From Acidobacteriota bacterium (GTDB lineage: Bacteria; Acidobacteriota; UBA6911), in the NCBI GenBank assembly GCA_023265215.1, contig JAHFUH010000003.1:1-10817 (forward strand): a stretch of 10,817 nt of DNA, given 5' to 3'. Of the stretch, positions 1-6,354 are shown piece after piece (the stretch's first letter is position 1; the number at the start of each line of letters is the position of its first letter). Position numbers and translations under genes: made by a program. The notes beneath the pieces are model-generated. The model searched no databases. It was not told the origin of the DNA and saw only the letters and a list, made by a program, of their open reading frames with translations.

Positions 1-297
1 CTCGTTCCTCGATACCAAGAGCTTCGAGATTATCACGTTTAATTTGGTTGCCCGTTTCAAACTATCGATGTCCATTACCGTGACAGTTCCTTCCAGCTTT
101 GCAGATATTGAAGAAGTGCTCGCTTGTGGAACTTGATCCTGGTTCGACATGATCATTTGCTCAGAGCTAATGGCGGATGAAGTCAATTCATATTTTTGTC
201 CTACCTTGGCATTCCGCGTCAGGCGTATTTCATAATCCTGCCCAAACGCTCGTAAAGCAGTGAGACACAAAATGACGTATACCAGCACCATTCGCAT
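1..297 (-). CDS. Secreted hypothetical protein, 5' part only (runs off the left edge)
   Basis: The minus strand reads open for 99 codons from an ATG at 297 to the window edge, with no stop. The N-terminus (MRMVLVYVILCLTALRAFGQ) is a short, classic Sec signal peptide with likely cleavage after a small residue near position 19. The mature part begins DYEIRLTRNAKVGQKYELTSS and continues with an alternating polar/hydrophobic pattern (LEGTVTVMDID, TKLNVIISKLLV) that suggests beta-strands. A purine-rich AGAGATGAG lies about 8 bases upstream of the ATG and serves as ribosome-binding site; a second in-frame ATG lies two codons in. I do not recognise the family by name. The 'RL.R..KVGQKYEL' start recalls uncharacterised exported proteins of Verrucomicrobiota, which is memory and not a search result. 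Its function is unknown. The gene is separated from its right-hand neighbour by a terminator, so it probably has its own promoter. Confidence 0.7.
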   Translation of the reverse strand, partial: MRMVLVYVILCLTALRAFGQDYEIRLTRNAKVGQKYELTSSAISSEQMIMSNQDQVPQASTSSISAKLEGTVTVMDIDSLKRATKLNVIISKLLVSRNE

Positions 298-338
298 ACA
301 GATAACTCATCTCTTTAACCGGATTTTCGGCGGAGTAC

Positions 339-350
339 AAATACGTATTT
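339..350. promoter_or_regulatory. Perfect 12-bp palindrome upstream of the leftward secreted-protein gene
   Basis: AAATACGTATTT is a perfect dyad, lying 42-53 bases upstream of the ATG at 297. An isolated AT-rich dyad at that distance could be an operator for a dimeric regulator. It directly abuts the T-tract of the leftward terminator, so it may instead be incidental AT-rich sequence. No regulator family can be named from it. Confidence 0.25.
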
Positions 351-376
351 AAAACCGGTGGCATGCAAGCCACCGG
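347..376 (-). terminator. Rho-independent terminator, leftward
   Basis: CCGGTGGC (355-362) and GCCACCGG (369-376) form a perfect 8-bp stem with a 6-base loop. Read on the minus strand, the stem is followed at once by TTTTAAAT, a short U-tract. It sits 54 bases downstream of the stop codon of the leftward gene at 430-810, as expected for the end of that transcript, and it insulates the next leftward gene. The U-tract is short, so efficiency may be moderate. Confidence 0.6.
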
Positions 377-429
377 CGGTGTTGTTCTTGCGCAATTATA
401 TCGACTAATGGCCCAAGAAGGAAATCTCA

Positions 430-810
430 TCAAACGATGCCGTGCCTGCTGCGCCGCTCAGGGCTTCTTGATCTGCAGGCGCTGCAGCTCCCGGGAGAGG
501 GGAACGACCTGGAGCTGCTGCCGGCGCCGGTGCTCGTCATCGCGCTGACCATGAGGACGGCGGCGCACATGGGTGACGTCTCCTCGTGCGCGACGCTGAT
601 CGGGGCCGCGCTGGCGGTGACGTTGCCGTTCCGGTCCATGCGAACGGTCAGCAGCGGGTCCGGGAAGAACAGCCACGTGCGCCCGTGGGCGGAGAGCACC
701 TCGACGGCGCCGGGCGCCGCCTTGACGGTTTGGCCGTGCGCGCGGGATGCCGGCAGGCAGGTGGCGAGGAGGACGGCGCACACGCCCGTGATTCCAACCC
801 TTGTTCGCAT
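430..810 (-). CDS. Possible small secreted protein; 3' end probably frameshifted
   Basis: From ATG at 810 the minus strand reads 126 codons to TGA at 430. Residues 1-27 are a convincing signal peptide (MRTRVG, hydrophobic core VCAVLLATCLPA, then SRAHGQ). Next is a short plausible domain with 'HGRTWLFFPDP' and 'VRMDRNGNV' (about residues 44-65). After about residue 76 the composition turns to Ser/Arg/Cys-rich, low-complexity translation. Another minus-strand frame over the same DNA then gives a more natural, amphipathic C-terminus (about 458-590, ending 'SRELQRLQIKKP'), with strongly GC-ending codons. This suggests a frameshift, either real decay or a sequencing error, so the true stop may be 458. 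In-frame ATGs at 849 and 891 would only add an N-terminal extension before the signal core, and no start has a clear Shine-Dalgarno site. The segment is notably GC-rich against its AT-rich flanks. The family is not recognised. Confidence 0.42.
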   Translation of the reverse strand: MRTRVGITGVCAVLLATCLPASRAHGQTVKAAPGAVEVLSAHGRTWLFFPDPLLTVRMDRNGNVTASAAPISVAHEETSPMCAAVLMVSAMTSTGAGSSSRSFPSPGSCSACRSRSPERRSRHGIV

Positions 811-1142
811 CGGCAGGATGATCTTTGGGGTGAAGGGTATAGGAGACATTAGACGCGTTTTGTTAAAACAGTTGTTTATAAGTCCGCGCATCCGATCTCT
901 GCCTTTCTGATAAGAGCGGGTTATGTAAACTCTTAAGAATTCTTTTCGACTTTTGGAGCGTATTTTACATTAAGCCCGAATTGAAAAAAATTAAGAATTT
1001 GCAGAGATCTCCTTTTTCAAACAGCTTAAGCCTGCGGTAGGATCACTCTTGAAAATCGGCAGCTCTATAGGCATATTCCGATGCGAAGGAAAAGCACTCG
1101 GAGTCGCCGCATATTAATGAGGATGCGAATGCCGAGCACCAC

Positions 1143-1162
1143 CCCGGCTTGAATAAGCCGGG
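1143..1162. repeat. Perfect 8-bp hairpin CCCGGCTT-GAAT-AAGCCGGG
   Basis: The two 8-base arms are exactly complementary around a 4-base loop. There is no T-tract on either side, so it is not a classic terminator. It resembles the GC-stem/short-loop palindromes clustered at the right end of the window (e.g. 10749-10766, CCCGGCC-GTAA-GGCCGGG), which suggests a dispersed REP-like repeat of this genome. Confidence 0.5.
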
Positions 1163-1270
1163 ACATACAATCGCGATCTTTCGGTTGTTGGCTGGATCTC
1201 CTGAATGGTAGTTCAGCCACTGCGCCGGATCGCCCATGAGGTTGAACATGCCAGAAGCCTCAAATGGCAG

Positions 1271-1276
1271 TATAAT
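1271..1276 (+). promoter_or_regulatory. Possible oleA promoter -10 hexamer (TATAAT)
   Basis: A consensus TATAAT lies 56 bases upstream of the oleA start, in the AT-richer intergenic region. No good -35 box is found 16-18 bases upstream; the nearest match, TTGAAC at 1242-1247, is 23 bases away, which is too far for a standard sigma-70 promoter. A TGAGGA Shine-Dalgarno-like sequence at 1315-1320 sits 12 bases before the ATG. The promoter is therefore only a candidate. Confidence 0.3.
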
Positions 1277-1332
1277 GTGGATTCCAACATGGGAATAGTG
1301 AAATGGCTGCCGAATGAGGATATGATATTGTC

Positions 1333-2370
1333 ATGAAAATACTGAATATTTCTTACGCGCTTCCCACCAAAGTTGTGACCAACCAGGACATCATCGACTC
1401 GGCGCTTGCCAAGAGCCGGCAGCACCTGTCGCCAGAAGAGCTTGGAACCCTGGAGCAACGGATCCGCAAGTATTTCCGAATGTCCGGATCTTCCATTCGC
1501 TACCGTCGGGGCGAGAATGAGCGATCCTTCGATTTTGCCGTGAAGGCAGGGAAGCAGGCTCTGGCAAAGGCGAACATTGACCCGAAATCCGTGGATCTGT
1601 TGATTTACACCGGTGTAGCGCGGGGATGGCTGGAACCGGCCACTGCCAATTTATTTCAAGGCGAACTGGGTCTGACCAATGCGACCTGCTTCGATATTCT
1701 CGACGCATGTGCAAGCTGGATCCGAAGCATGTCGGTGGCCGACTCATTCATCCAGCAAGGCCAGTACAAGACGGTGATGATTCTCACGTGCGAGCTCAGC
1801 GCCGCGGAGTATGCCGAAACCGAGTTGAAGAGAGTGTCGGATCTCGAAGACTTCTTCTCGGGCTTCACCATCGGTGAAGCGGCGACGGCCACCATTCTGA
1901 CCGCAGACGATCCCGGTAAGCAAACCACTTTCTCTTTCAAAACGTGGGGCGAAAAACATCGCCTGTGTTTCATCCCGTTGCCCAACCTCGACGAGTTCAC
2001 CCCTTCCCATCTGACGAATGGCTACCTGCCGCTGCGATTCTACACGCGACCGGCCGAACTGCTTTCTTTCACCATCAAGAAGCTCGTGCATCACTTCCGC
2101 TCGCTGGAGACCAGCTGGAACAAGGCTTACGACATTATTGTTGGTCATGCCGTCAGTGTTTCCTCCACGTCCAAGGTGTCCAGCCTGCTGGGCTTCGACG
2201 TGAGCCGGGTATTTGAAACCCACTCCCTGTTCGGCAACACGGTGTCCTGTTCTCTCCCGCTCGGTCTGGCCGCGGCGGAGGAAATGGGGAAGCTGAAGCG
2301 AGGCATGGAAGTTCTGCTGGTCATGGGCAGCGCCGGTGTGACGACGGCATTCTGCCACTTCGAATATTAG
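1333..2370 (+). CDS. oleA: OleA-like thiolase-fold acyl-CoA condensing enzyme (ketoacyl synthase III superfamily)
   Basis: 345 residues, against about 338 for characterised OleA. OleA joins two long acyl-CoAs head to head, giving a 2-alkyl-3-ketoacid, the first step of olefin biosynthesis in the cytoplasm. Visible features: the acyl-enzyme nucleophile Cys126 in 'FDILDACASW'; Glu101 in 'GWLEPATAN', matching the 'YLEPSTAS' motif that supplies the OleA general base across the dimer; His272 in 'IIVGHAVS'; Asn302 in 'HSLFGNTVS'; and the C-terminal 'GSAGVTTAF' loop (332-340). It is divergent: typical OleA has HQVS at the His and GEHGNIGPAS at the Asn. The assignment rests on these aligned residues plus position directly ahead of oleBCD. 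Another KAS III-type condensing enzyme of the same pathway is the alternative. The TAG stop is shared with the left edge of an inserted repeat element. Confidence 0.8.
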   Translation: MKILNISYALPTKVVTNQDIIDSALAKSRQHLSPEELGTLEQRIRKYFRMSGSSIRYRRGENERSFDFAVKAGKQALAKANIDPKSVDLLIYTGVARGWLEPATANLFQGELGLTNATCFDILDACASWIRSMSVADSFIQQGQYKTVMILTCELSAAEYAETELKRVSDLEDFFSGFTIGEAATATILTADDPGKQTTFSFKTWGEKHRLCFIPLPNLDEFTPSHLTNGYLPLRFYTRPAELLSFTIKKLVHHFRSLETSWNKAYDIIVGHAVSVSSTSKVSSLLGFDVSRVFETHSLFGNTVSCSLPLGLAAAEEMGKLKRGMEVLLVMGSAGVTTAFCHFEY

Positions 2371-2400
2371 GAGCCTGTCCGAGAATTAGGATGTGCCGCG
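2370..2400 (+). repeat. Left terminal inverted repeat of the MITE-like element
   Basis: 31 bases, starting GGAGCCTGTCCGAG and ending TGCCGCG. The first 23 bases are identical to the reverse complement of the right end, followed by one mismatch (G against A) and 7 more matches. Its first G is also the last base of the oleA TAG stop codon. Confidence 0.85.
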
Positions 2401-2591
2401 CGCATGGGGCTTGCGAGGATCTGGGTCTGCGCAGCAGCCCATCCGAGCTCAAGGCGCGAGGAGGAGGCGATGCGGGGACATCATTGACGACGAGCAACGC
2501 AGAGATTGCCTCGCAACCCCCATGCGCCCAAAGGGTTCCGGCGGCGCGTGGGCATCTGCTGCGTTGGCGCTCCTCGACAATGTCCCCGCAT
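2401..2591. repeat. Two interleaved internal inverted repeats in the MITE
   Basis: Arm pair A is 2401-2418 with 2509-2526 (CGCATGGGGCTTGCGAGG against its complement, one mismatch). Arm pair B is 2470-2481 with 2580-2591 (ATGCGGGGACAT, perfect). The right arm of A falls between the two arms of B, and the left arm of B between the two arms of A. The two stems cannot both form in one simple hairpin, so the strand could switch folds or form a pseudoknot if transcribed. Confidence 0.7.
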
Positions 2592-2636
2592 TGCCTGCGT
2601 CGCGCCGCCTTGCATCCACGCACGCGGCGCTCGGAA

Positions 2637-2667
2637 CGCGGCATATCCTAATTCTCGGACAGGCTCC
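2637..2667 (-). repeat. Right terminal inverted repeat of the MITE-like element
   Basis: Reverse complement of the left repeat with a single mismatch. It is followed by TAG (2668-2670): the second TA copy plus the G that belonged to the original oleA stop codon. Confidence 0.85.
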
Positions 2668-2748
2668 TAGCCGGGAAGCTGCACCGGCACGATCGCGCTC
2701 AGACCGGTTTCACGTCCCGGAGGAGATTTCTCACAGCGAGGGCATCAC

Positions 2749-3645
2749 ATGTTGAAGACCGTTCCGCAATCTCTTCGGACTTATTACCCGTTTGCCTCCC
2801 ATGACTGCCTCATCAGCGGGCAGCGATTGCACTACCTGGATGAGGGCCAAGGGGAGCCGGTGCTCTTCGTGCACGGCAATCCCACCTGGTCGTTTCTGTA
2901 TCGCGACTACGTCACAGCCCTTAGGGACCGGAATCGAATCCTGGTTCCCGACCACATCGGGTGCGGTTTGTCAGCCCGACCCGGCCGGGAAGACTATCCT
3001 TTCACACTCGAACGGCGCATCGATGACCTGGAAGAATGGGTCGAATCCCTGGCGCTTCGCGAACCGATTTCCCTGGCGGTTCATGACTGGGGCGGTGCCA
3101 TCGGATTGGGGTTCGCCGTTCGCCATCCGGACCGTGTCAAGAGAATCGCGATATTCAACACCGCGGCATTTCTCTGGCCGGAGGGGAAGAAATTCCCCTG
3201 GGTTCTGCGCCTCGGCAGTCGATCCCGAGCCTTGGGATACCTCATCCAGTATTGGAATGCCTTTGCTTATCCGGCATCCCACCTGATGTGTACCAAGCTG
3301 CGGATCAGCGCCGGGATCCGCTCCGGGCACCTGGCGCCCTATCGTACACCGGCGGACCGCCTCGCGATTTTGCGCTTCATTCAGGATATTCCCCTCGGAC
3401 CGGATCATGTTTCCTATGCAGTGCTCAAGGGGGTGCAGGAGAGGCTTCCTTCTCTTCGACACGTCCCGGTGGTCATCTTCTGGGGCGCCCGGGACTTCAT
3501 CTTCGATCGTGAGATCTGCGCCGAATGGTCCCGGTATTTTCCGCAGGCCCGGGTACACATGTTCCCGGACGCCGGTCACAATGTCGTCGAAGACGAGAAG
3601 GATGCGATCCTGCCGCTATTTCGCAAATTCTTGTCCACGGAATGA
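2749..3645 (+). CDS. oleB: OleB, alpha/beta-hydrolase-fold beta-lactone decarboxylase (haloalkane dehalogenase-like)
   Basis: 298 residues, normal length for the family. Characterised OleB converts the cis-beta-lactone made by OleC to a cis-olefin and CO2. The catalytic set of a dehalogenase-type hydrolase is visible: oxyanion-hole motif 'HGNPTWSFLYR' (42-52); nucleophile Asp113 in 'AVHDWGGAIG'; an acid at Asp249 in 'WGARDFIFD' (Asp253 is the alternative); and the base His277 in 'DAGHNVVED'. A cap domain occupies about residues 140-215. Asp as nucleophile, in place of Ser, fits OleB and haloalkane dehalogenases alike; the context next to oleC and oleD decides for OleB. CGAGGG lies about 6 bases before the ATG. 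Its TGA overlaps the oleC ATG (ATGA). The inserted repeat element upstream may lower its co-transcription with oleA. Confidence 0.85.
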   Translation: MLKTVPQSLRTYYPFASHDCLISGQRLHYLDEGQGEPVLFVHGNPTWSFLYRDYVTALRDRNRILVPDHIGCGLSARPGREDYPFTLERRIDDLEEWVESLALREPISLAVHDWGGAIGLGFAVRHPDRVKRIAIFNTAAFLWPEGKKFPWVLRLGSRSRALGYLIQYWNAFAYPASHLMCTKLRISAGIRSGHLAPYRTPADRLAILRFIQDIPLGPDHVSYAVLKGVQERLPSLRHVPVVIFWGARDFIFDREICAEWSRYFPQARVHMFPDAGHNVVEDEKDAILPLFRKFLSTE

Positions 3646-5285
3646 CGGATATGACGGATTCCTGTCCATTTGATTTTGTGGCCTGTCTCCGGCGGCGCGC
3701 CGAACAGTCGCCGGAGCGCATCGCCTATATCTTTCCGCGGGGTCACCTGTCGTTTCGCGAACTTGCGCAGGAGAGCGAGATCCTGGCCCGAGGGCTGTTT
3801 CAACACGGTATTCGGAAAGGAACGAAAGTGGCGTTCCTCGTTCCCCCGTCCCGTGAGTTCTTCGCCCTCGCCTTTGCATTGCTGCAACTGGGCTCGATAC
3901 CGATTTTGATCGATCCGGGGATCGGGCGACGGCAAATTGGGCGATGCCTTGAAAAAGCGGAGCCCGAAGCCTTCATCGGTGTCCCGCGAGCCCACATGGG
4001 CCGGCTGCTTCTTGGCTGGGGAAGGCGCACCGTGAGACTCAACCTTACCGTCGGGGGGCCGAGCCTTTGGGGTGGAACGACATATCTCAAGGTTAGAGCA
4101 GCAGGCTTGCAGGCACCAAAACTCGCGGCCTTGGCGATGGATCCGGACGAGCCGGCGGCCGTGGCGTTCACCTCCGGGAGCACCGGTCCCTCCAAGGGGG
4201 CGGTGTATACCCGCCGTATTCTGAGCGCCCAGGTGGAACTGCTGCAGAAGCACCATGGAATCAAGGAGGGAGAGGTCAGCCTCGCTACTTTCCCGTTGTT
4301 TGCGCTATTCGATCCGGCCATGGGCGTCACGTCCGTCATCCCTGAAATGGATTTTACGAGACCGGGGAGCGTGGATCCTGCCCGGATTCTTCGCCCGATC
4401 CGGGAGCATCGCGTAACGCACATGTTCGCGTCCCCGGCGCTGCTCAAACGGGTGTCATCAGCCGGGGATTTCGGGGAAGGGAATCTGGATTCGCTCCAGC
4501 GCGTCCTGTCAGCGGGAGCCCCGATTTCGCCCAAGATCCTGCGCTCCTTTCTCGATCACCTTCCCGACGGGGCGGTCATTTATACTCCCTATGGCGCAAC
4601 GGAAGCTCTGCCTGTGACCACCATTTCCCACGTGGAGATCCTGGGAGGAACCGAAGAAGGAACAGCACAGGGGGCGGGTGTGTGTGTGGGAAAGCCTCTT
4701 CCCGAATTGTTTGTCGGTATCATTGAGATCACTGATGAGCCGCTGACCCGGTGGGCGGAGGACCTGCGACTCCCGCCCGGACAGATCGGCGAGATCGTGG
4801 TTTCCGGGGCGAATGTCTCCCCTTCCTATGACCGCGACCCGCAGGGGACCCGGCTGGCAAAAATCCAGGGAAAAGACGGCACGATCTTTCATCGCATGGG
4901 AGATGTCGGGTATTTCGACTCCGATGGCCGGCTCTGGTTCTGCGGGCGCAAATTCCACCGGATCGCCACGGCCGGTGGCACTCTATTTCCGGTCGCCTGC
5001 GAAGGGATCTTCAATCGTCACCCGGAGGTTTATCGCTCGGCGCTCGTCGGAACGGGACCGGGGGCGGTGAAGGAGCCCGTCCTCTGTGTCCAGCTCGATC
5101 CTCCGGCAAGGGCAACGAGTCACGCCCGGATTCGGGATGATCTCCTGGCGCTGGGATCGGCGCACGCGATGACGAAGGACATCCGGACCTTCCTGTTCCA
5201 TCGTTCCTTCCCTGTGGATGTCCGGCACAATGCCAAAATATATCGCGAGAAGCTGGCGATCTGGGCGGAAAGGGAAATGCGATGA
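3642..5285 (+). CDS. oleC: OleC, ATP-dependent beta-lactone synthetase (ANL adenylating superfamily)
   Basis: 547 residues from the ATG that overlaps the oleB stop; OleC enzymes are usually about 550. OleC activates the 2-alkyl-3-hydroxyacid with ATP and closes it to a beta-lactone, releasing AMP. Motifs in order: phosphate-binding loop TSGSTGPSKG (177-186), which lies after 'AVAF'; 'YGATEALP' from 317; 'MGDVGYFDSDGRLWFCGRK' (419-437) with the ribose-binding Asp421; and a C-terminal 'NAKIYREKL' with Lys532 at the place of the catalytic A10 lysine. The phrase GRLWFCGRK is in my memory typical of OleC and not of ordinary acyl-CoA synthetases. A second ATG at 3651 is an alternative start. An in-frame ATG at 3525 lies inside oleB and is rejected. 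The 3' end overlaps oleD by ATGA, implying translational coupling. Confidence 0.87.
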   Translation: MTDMTDSCPFDFVACLRRRAEQSPERIAYIFPRGHLSFRELAQESEILARGLFQHGIRKGTKVAFLVPPSREFFALAFALLQLGSIPILIDPGIGRRQIGRCLEKAEPEAFIGVPRAHMGRLLLGWGRRTVRLNLTVGGPSLWGGTTYLKVRAAGLQAPKLAALAMDPDEPAAVAFTSGSTGPSKGAVYTRRILSAQVELLQKHHGIKEGEVSLATFPLFALFDPAMGVTSVIPEMDFTRPGSVDPARILRPIREHRVTHMFASPALLKRVSSAGDFGEGNLDSLQRVLSAGAPISPKILRSFLDHLPDGAVIYTPYGATEALPVTTISHVEILGGTEEGTAQGAGVCVGKPLPELFVGIIEITDEPLTRWAEDLRLPPGQIGEIVVSGANVSPSYDRDPQGTRLAKIQGKDGTIFHRMGDVGYFDSDGRLWFCGRKFHRIATAGGTLFPVACEGIFNRHPEVYRSALVGTGPGAVKEPVLCVQLDPPARATSHARIRDDLLALGSAHAMTKDIRTFLFHRSFPVDVRHNAKIYREKLAIWAEREMR

Positions 5286-6316
5286 GGGCTCTGGTGACCG
5301 GCGGAGGGGGATCCCTTGGCGGGGCCATCGTGCGCAAGCTACGGAAGCGGGGCTGGGATGTGCGCAGCCTCGCGCGCGGGGCGTATCCGGCTCTCGATGC
5401 CATCGGCGTGGAGACCTTCCGTGGGGATCTGGCACGGCGGCAGGATGTCGAGAGAGCCTGCGACGGATGTGACATTATTTTCCACGTGGCGGCCAAGGCC
5501 GATCTCTGGGGACCGTACCAGGATTTCTATCAGGCGAATGTCGTCGGTACGGAGAACATCCTCGGAGCCGCACGCCGGAGCGGCATTGCCAGGATCGTAT
5601 TTACCAGTTCCCCCAGCGTTGTTTTCAACGGCCGGGATTTGGAAGGGGTCAACGAATCCGTCCCCTATCCGGCACGCTTCAAATCTCCTTATCCCGAGAC
5701 GAAAGCAAAGGCGGAAAAGCTCGTGCTGGAGGCGAACTCCCGGAGCCTCGCGACGGTTGCCTTGCGTCCTCACTTGATTTGGGGCCCCGGGGACACGCAT
5801 CTCGTCCCGGGAATTCTGGCGCGTGGCCGGAGTTTCAAGCGGATCGGTATGGGGGCCAAGCTCGTGGATTTTACCTTTATCGAAGATGCGGCCGAAGCGC
5901 ATCTGCTCGCGGCTGACGCTCTCCAACGGGGTTCGGCCGCAGCCGGCAACGCCTATTTCATCTCCCAGGGTGAGCCCATGGATCTCTGGGAATTCGTCAA
6001 CCGTGTGCTGGTGATTGGCGGGCTGCCGAGGATTTCATCCTCCGTGCCGACGCGCGTGGCTTATGCCGTCGGGGCGATGCTTGAATTCCTGCACAAACTG
6101 CTGCGTATCGAGCGCGAGCCTCGAATCACGCGATTCCTCGTCGAAGAATTGTCGACGGCGCACTGGTTTGATATCGGCGCCGCCAGGCGTGACCTGAATT
6201 ACCGCCCCTCGGTCACGATGGAGCAAGGCTTCGCCCTTCTCAAGGCATCCATGTTGAATCCGGGCTGCTTATCAGCTCCTTGTCCGACTACCTTAAAGCA
6301 GCCTGATAGCCGGTAA
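5282..6316 (+). CDS. oleD: OleD, NADPH-dependent 2-alkyl-3-ketoacid reductase (extended short-chain dehydrogenase family)
   Basis: 344 residues. OleD reduces the ketoacid made by OleA to the 2-alkyl-3-hydroxyacid used by OleC. The Rossmann nucleotide loop is VTGGGGSLGG (5-14), a glycine-rich version of TGxxGxxG; 'FTSSPSVVFNG' (107-117) carries the catalytic Ser/Thr; and 'SPYPETKAKAE' gives the YxxxK pair Tyr137 and Lys141. 'LRPHLIWGPGD' and 'FTFIEDAAEAHLLAAD' are standard for 3-beta-hydroxysteroid dehydrogenase/epimerase-like members. It starts at the ATGA overlapping the oleC stop. The last 20 or so residues, after 'FALLKASM', look like read-through of non-coding DNA: they cover an inverted repeat (GGCTGCTT 6263-6270 and AAGCAGCC 6296-6303) and are Pro/Cys-rich, so the ancestral stop may have lain near 6255. 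Confidence 0.87.
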   Translation: MRALVTGGGGSLGGAIVRKLRKRGWDVRSLARGAYPALDAIGVETFRGDLARRQDVERACDGCDIIFHVAAKADLWGPYQDFYQANVVGTENILGAARRSGIARIVFTSSPSVVFNGRDLEGVNESVPYPARFKSPYPETKAKAEKLVLEANSRSLATVALRPHLIWGPGDTHLVPGILARGRSFKRIGMGAKLVDFTFIEDAAEAHLLAADALQRGSAAAGNAYFISQGEPMDLWEFVNRVLVIGGLPRISSSVPTRVAYAVGAMLEFLHKLLRIEREPRITRFLVEELSTAHWFDIGAARRDLNYRPSVTMEQGFALLKASMLNPGCLSAPCPTTLKQPDSR

Positions 6317-6318
6317 TT

Positions 6319-6339
6319 CACTCGTCACTCGTCACTTGT
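6319..6339. repeat. Short tandem repeat, three 7-bp units
   Basis: CACTCGT, CACTCGT, CACTTGT in direct tandem, bracketed by TAATTC on both sides (6314-6319 and 6339-6344). It occupies most of the 38-base gap between the convergent oleD and activase stop codons. No terminator hairpin with a T-tract is visible in this gap for either gene. Confidence 0.55.
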
Positions 6340-6354
6340 AATTCGCAATTCTAT

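Larger units (their letters stand above)
811..1332. other. AT-rich intergenic region between divergent genes
   Basis: This stretch separates the leftward small gene from oleA and should hold both promoters. I see no convincing gene. Contents: a perfect 10-bp dyad AAGAATTCTT at 935-944; the 9-mer TTAAGAATT at 933-941 and again at 991-999; a perfect hairpin at 1143-1162; and a TATAAT hexamer at 1271-1276 ahead of oleA. A 68-codon leftward open frame (1043-1249) runs through the hairpin and looks like translated repeat and not a gene. Confidence 0.5.
2370..2667. mobile_element. MITE-like non-coding element with 31-bp terminal inverted repeats and TA flanks
   Basis: The ends are inverted repeats (2370-2400 and 2637-2667) matching at 30 of 31 positions, beginning GGAGCCTGTCCGAG. 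Each end is flanked by TA (2368-2369 and 2668-2669), the target duplication expected of IS630/Tc1-mariner-type transposases. The 298-bp interior has no plausible gene and is full of further inverted repeats: 2401-2418 with 2509-2526 (17 of 18) and 2470-2481 with 2580-2591 (12 of 12). This is the anatomy of a miniature inverted-repeat transposable element mobilised in trans. It separates oleA from oleB; removing it together with one TA leaves a 78-base oleA-oleB gap. The transposase family is inferred only from the TA flanks. Confidence 0.8.

Noticed and set aside
437..910. A 157-codon + strand frame over the small secreted-protein gene
   Set aside because: It has no signal peptide or recognisable domain, while the minus strand has a strong signal peptide and a fitting downstream terminator.
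1744..2358. A 204-codon minus-strand open frame
   Set aside because: It is antisense to oleA, which has all catalytic residues; the translated product is Arg/Gln-rich without motifs.
2321..2755. Open frames of about 86-120 codons inside the MITE-like element
   Set aside because: They are Arg/Ala-rich and overlap each other on both strands in an inverted-repeat structure; no transposase motif is present.
3525..3641. Upstream start for oleC adding 39 residues
   Set aside because: It lies inside oleB in another frame and the extension is Arg-rich; the ATG at 3642 gives the family length and the ATGA overlap.
6319..6339. A CRISPR-like or attachment-site repeat
   Set aside because: Units are only 7 bp in direct tandem without spacers and no integrase or Cas gene is near.
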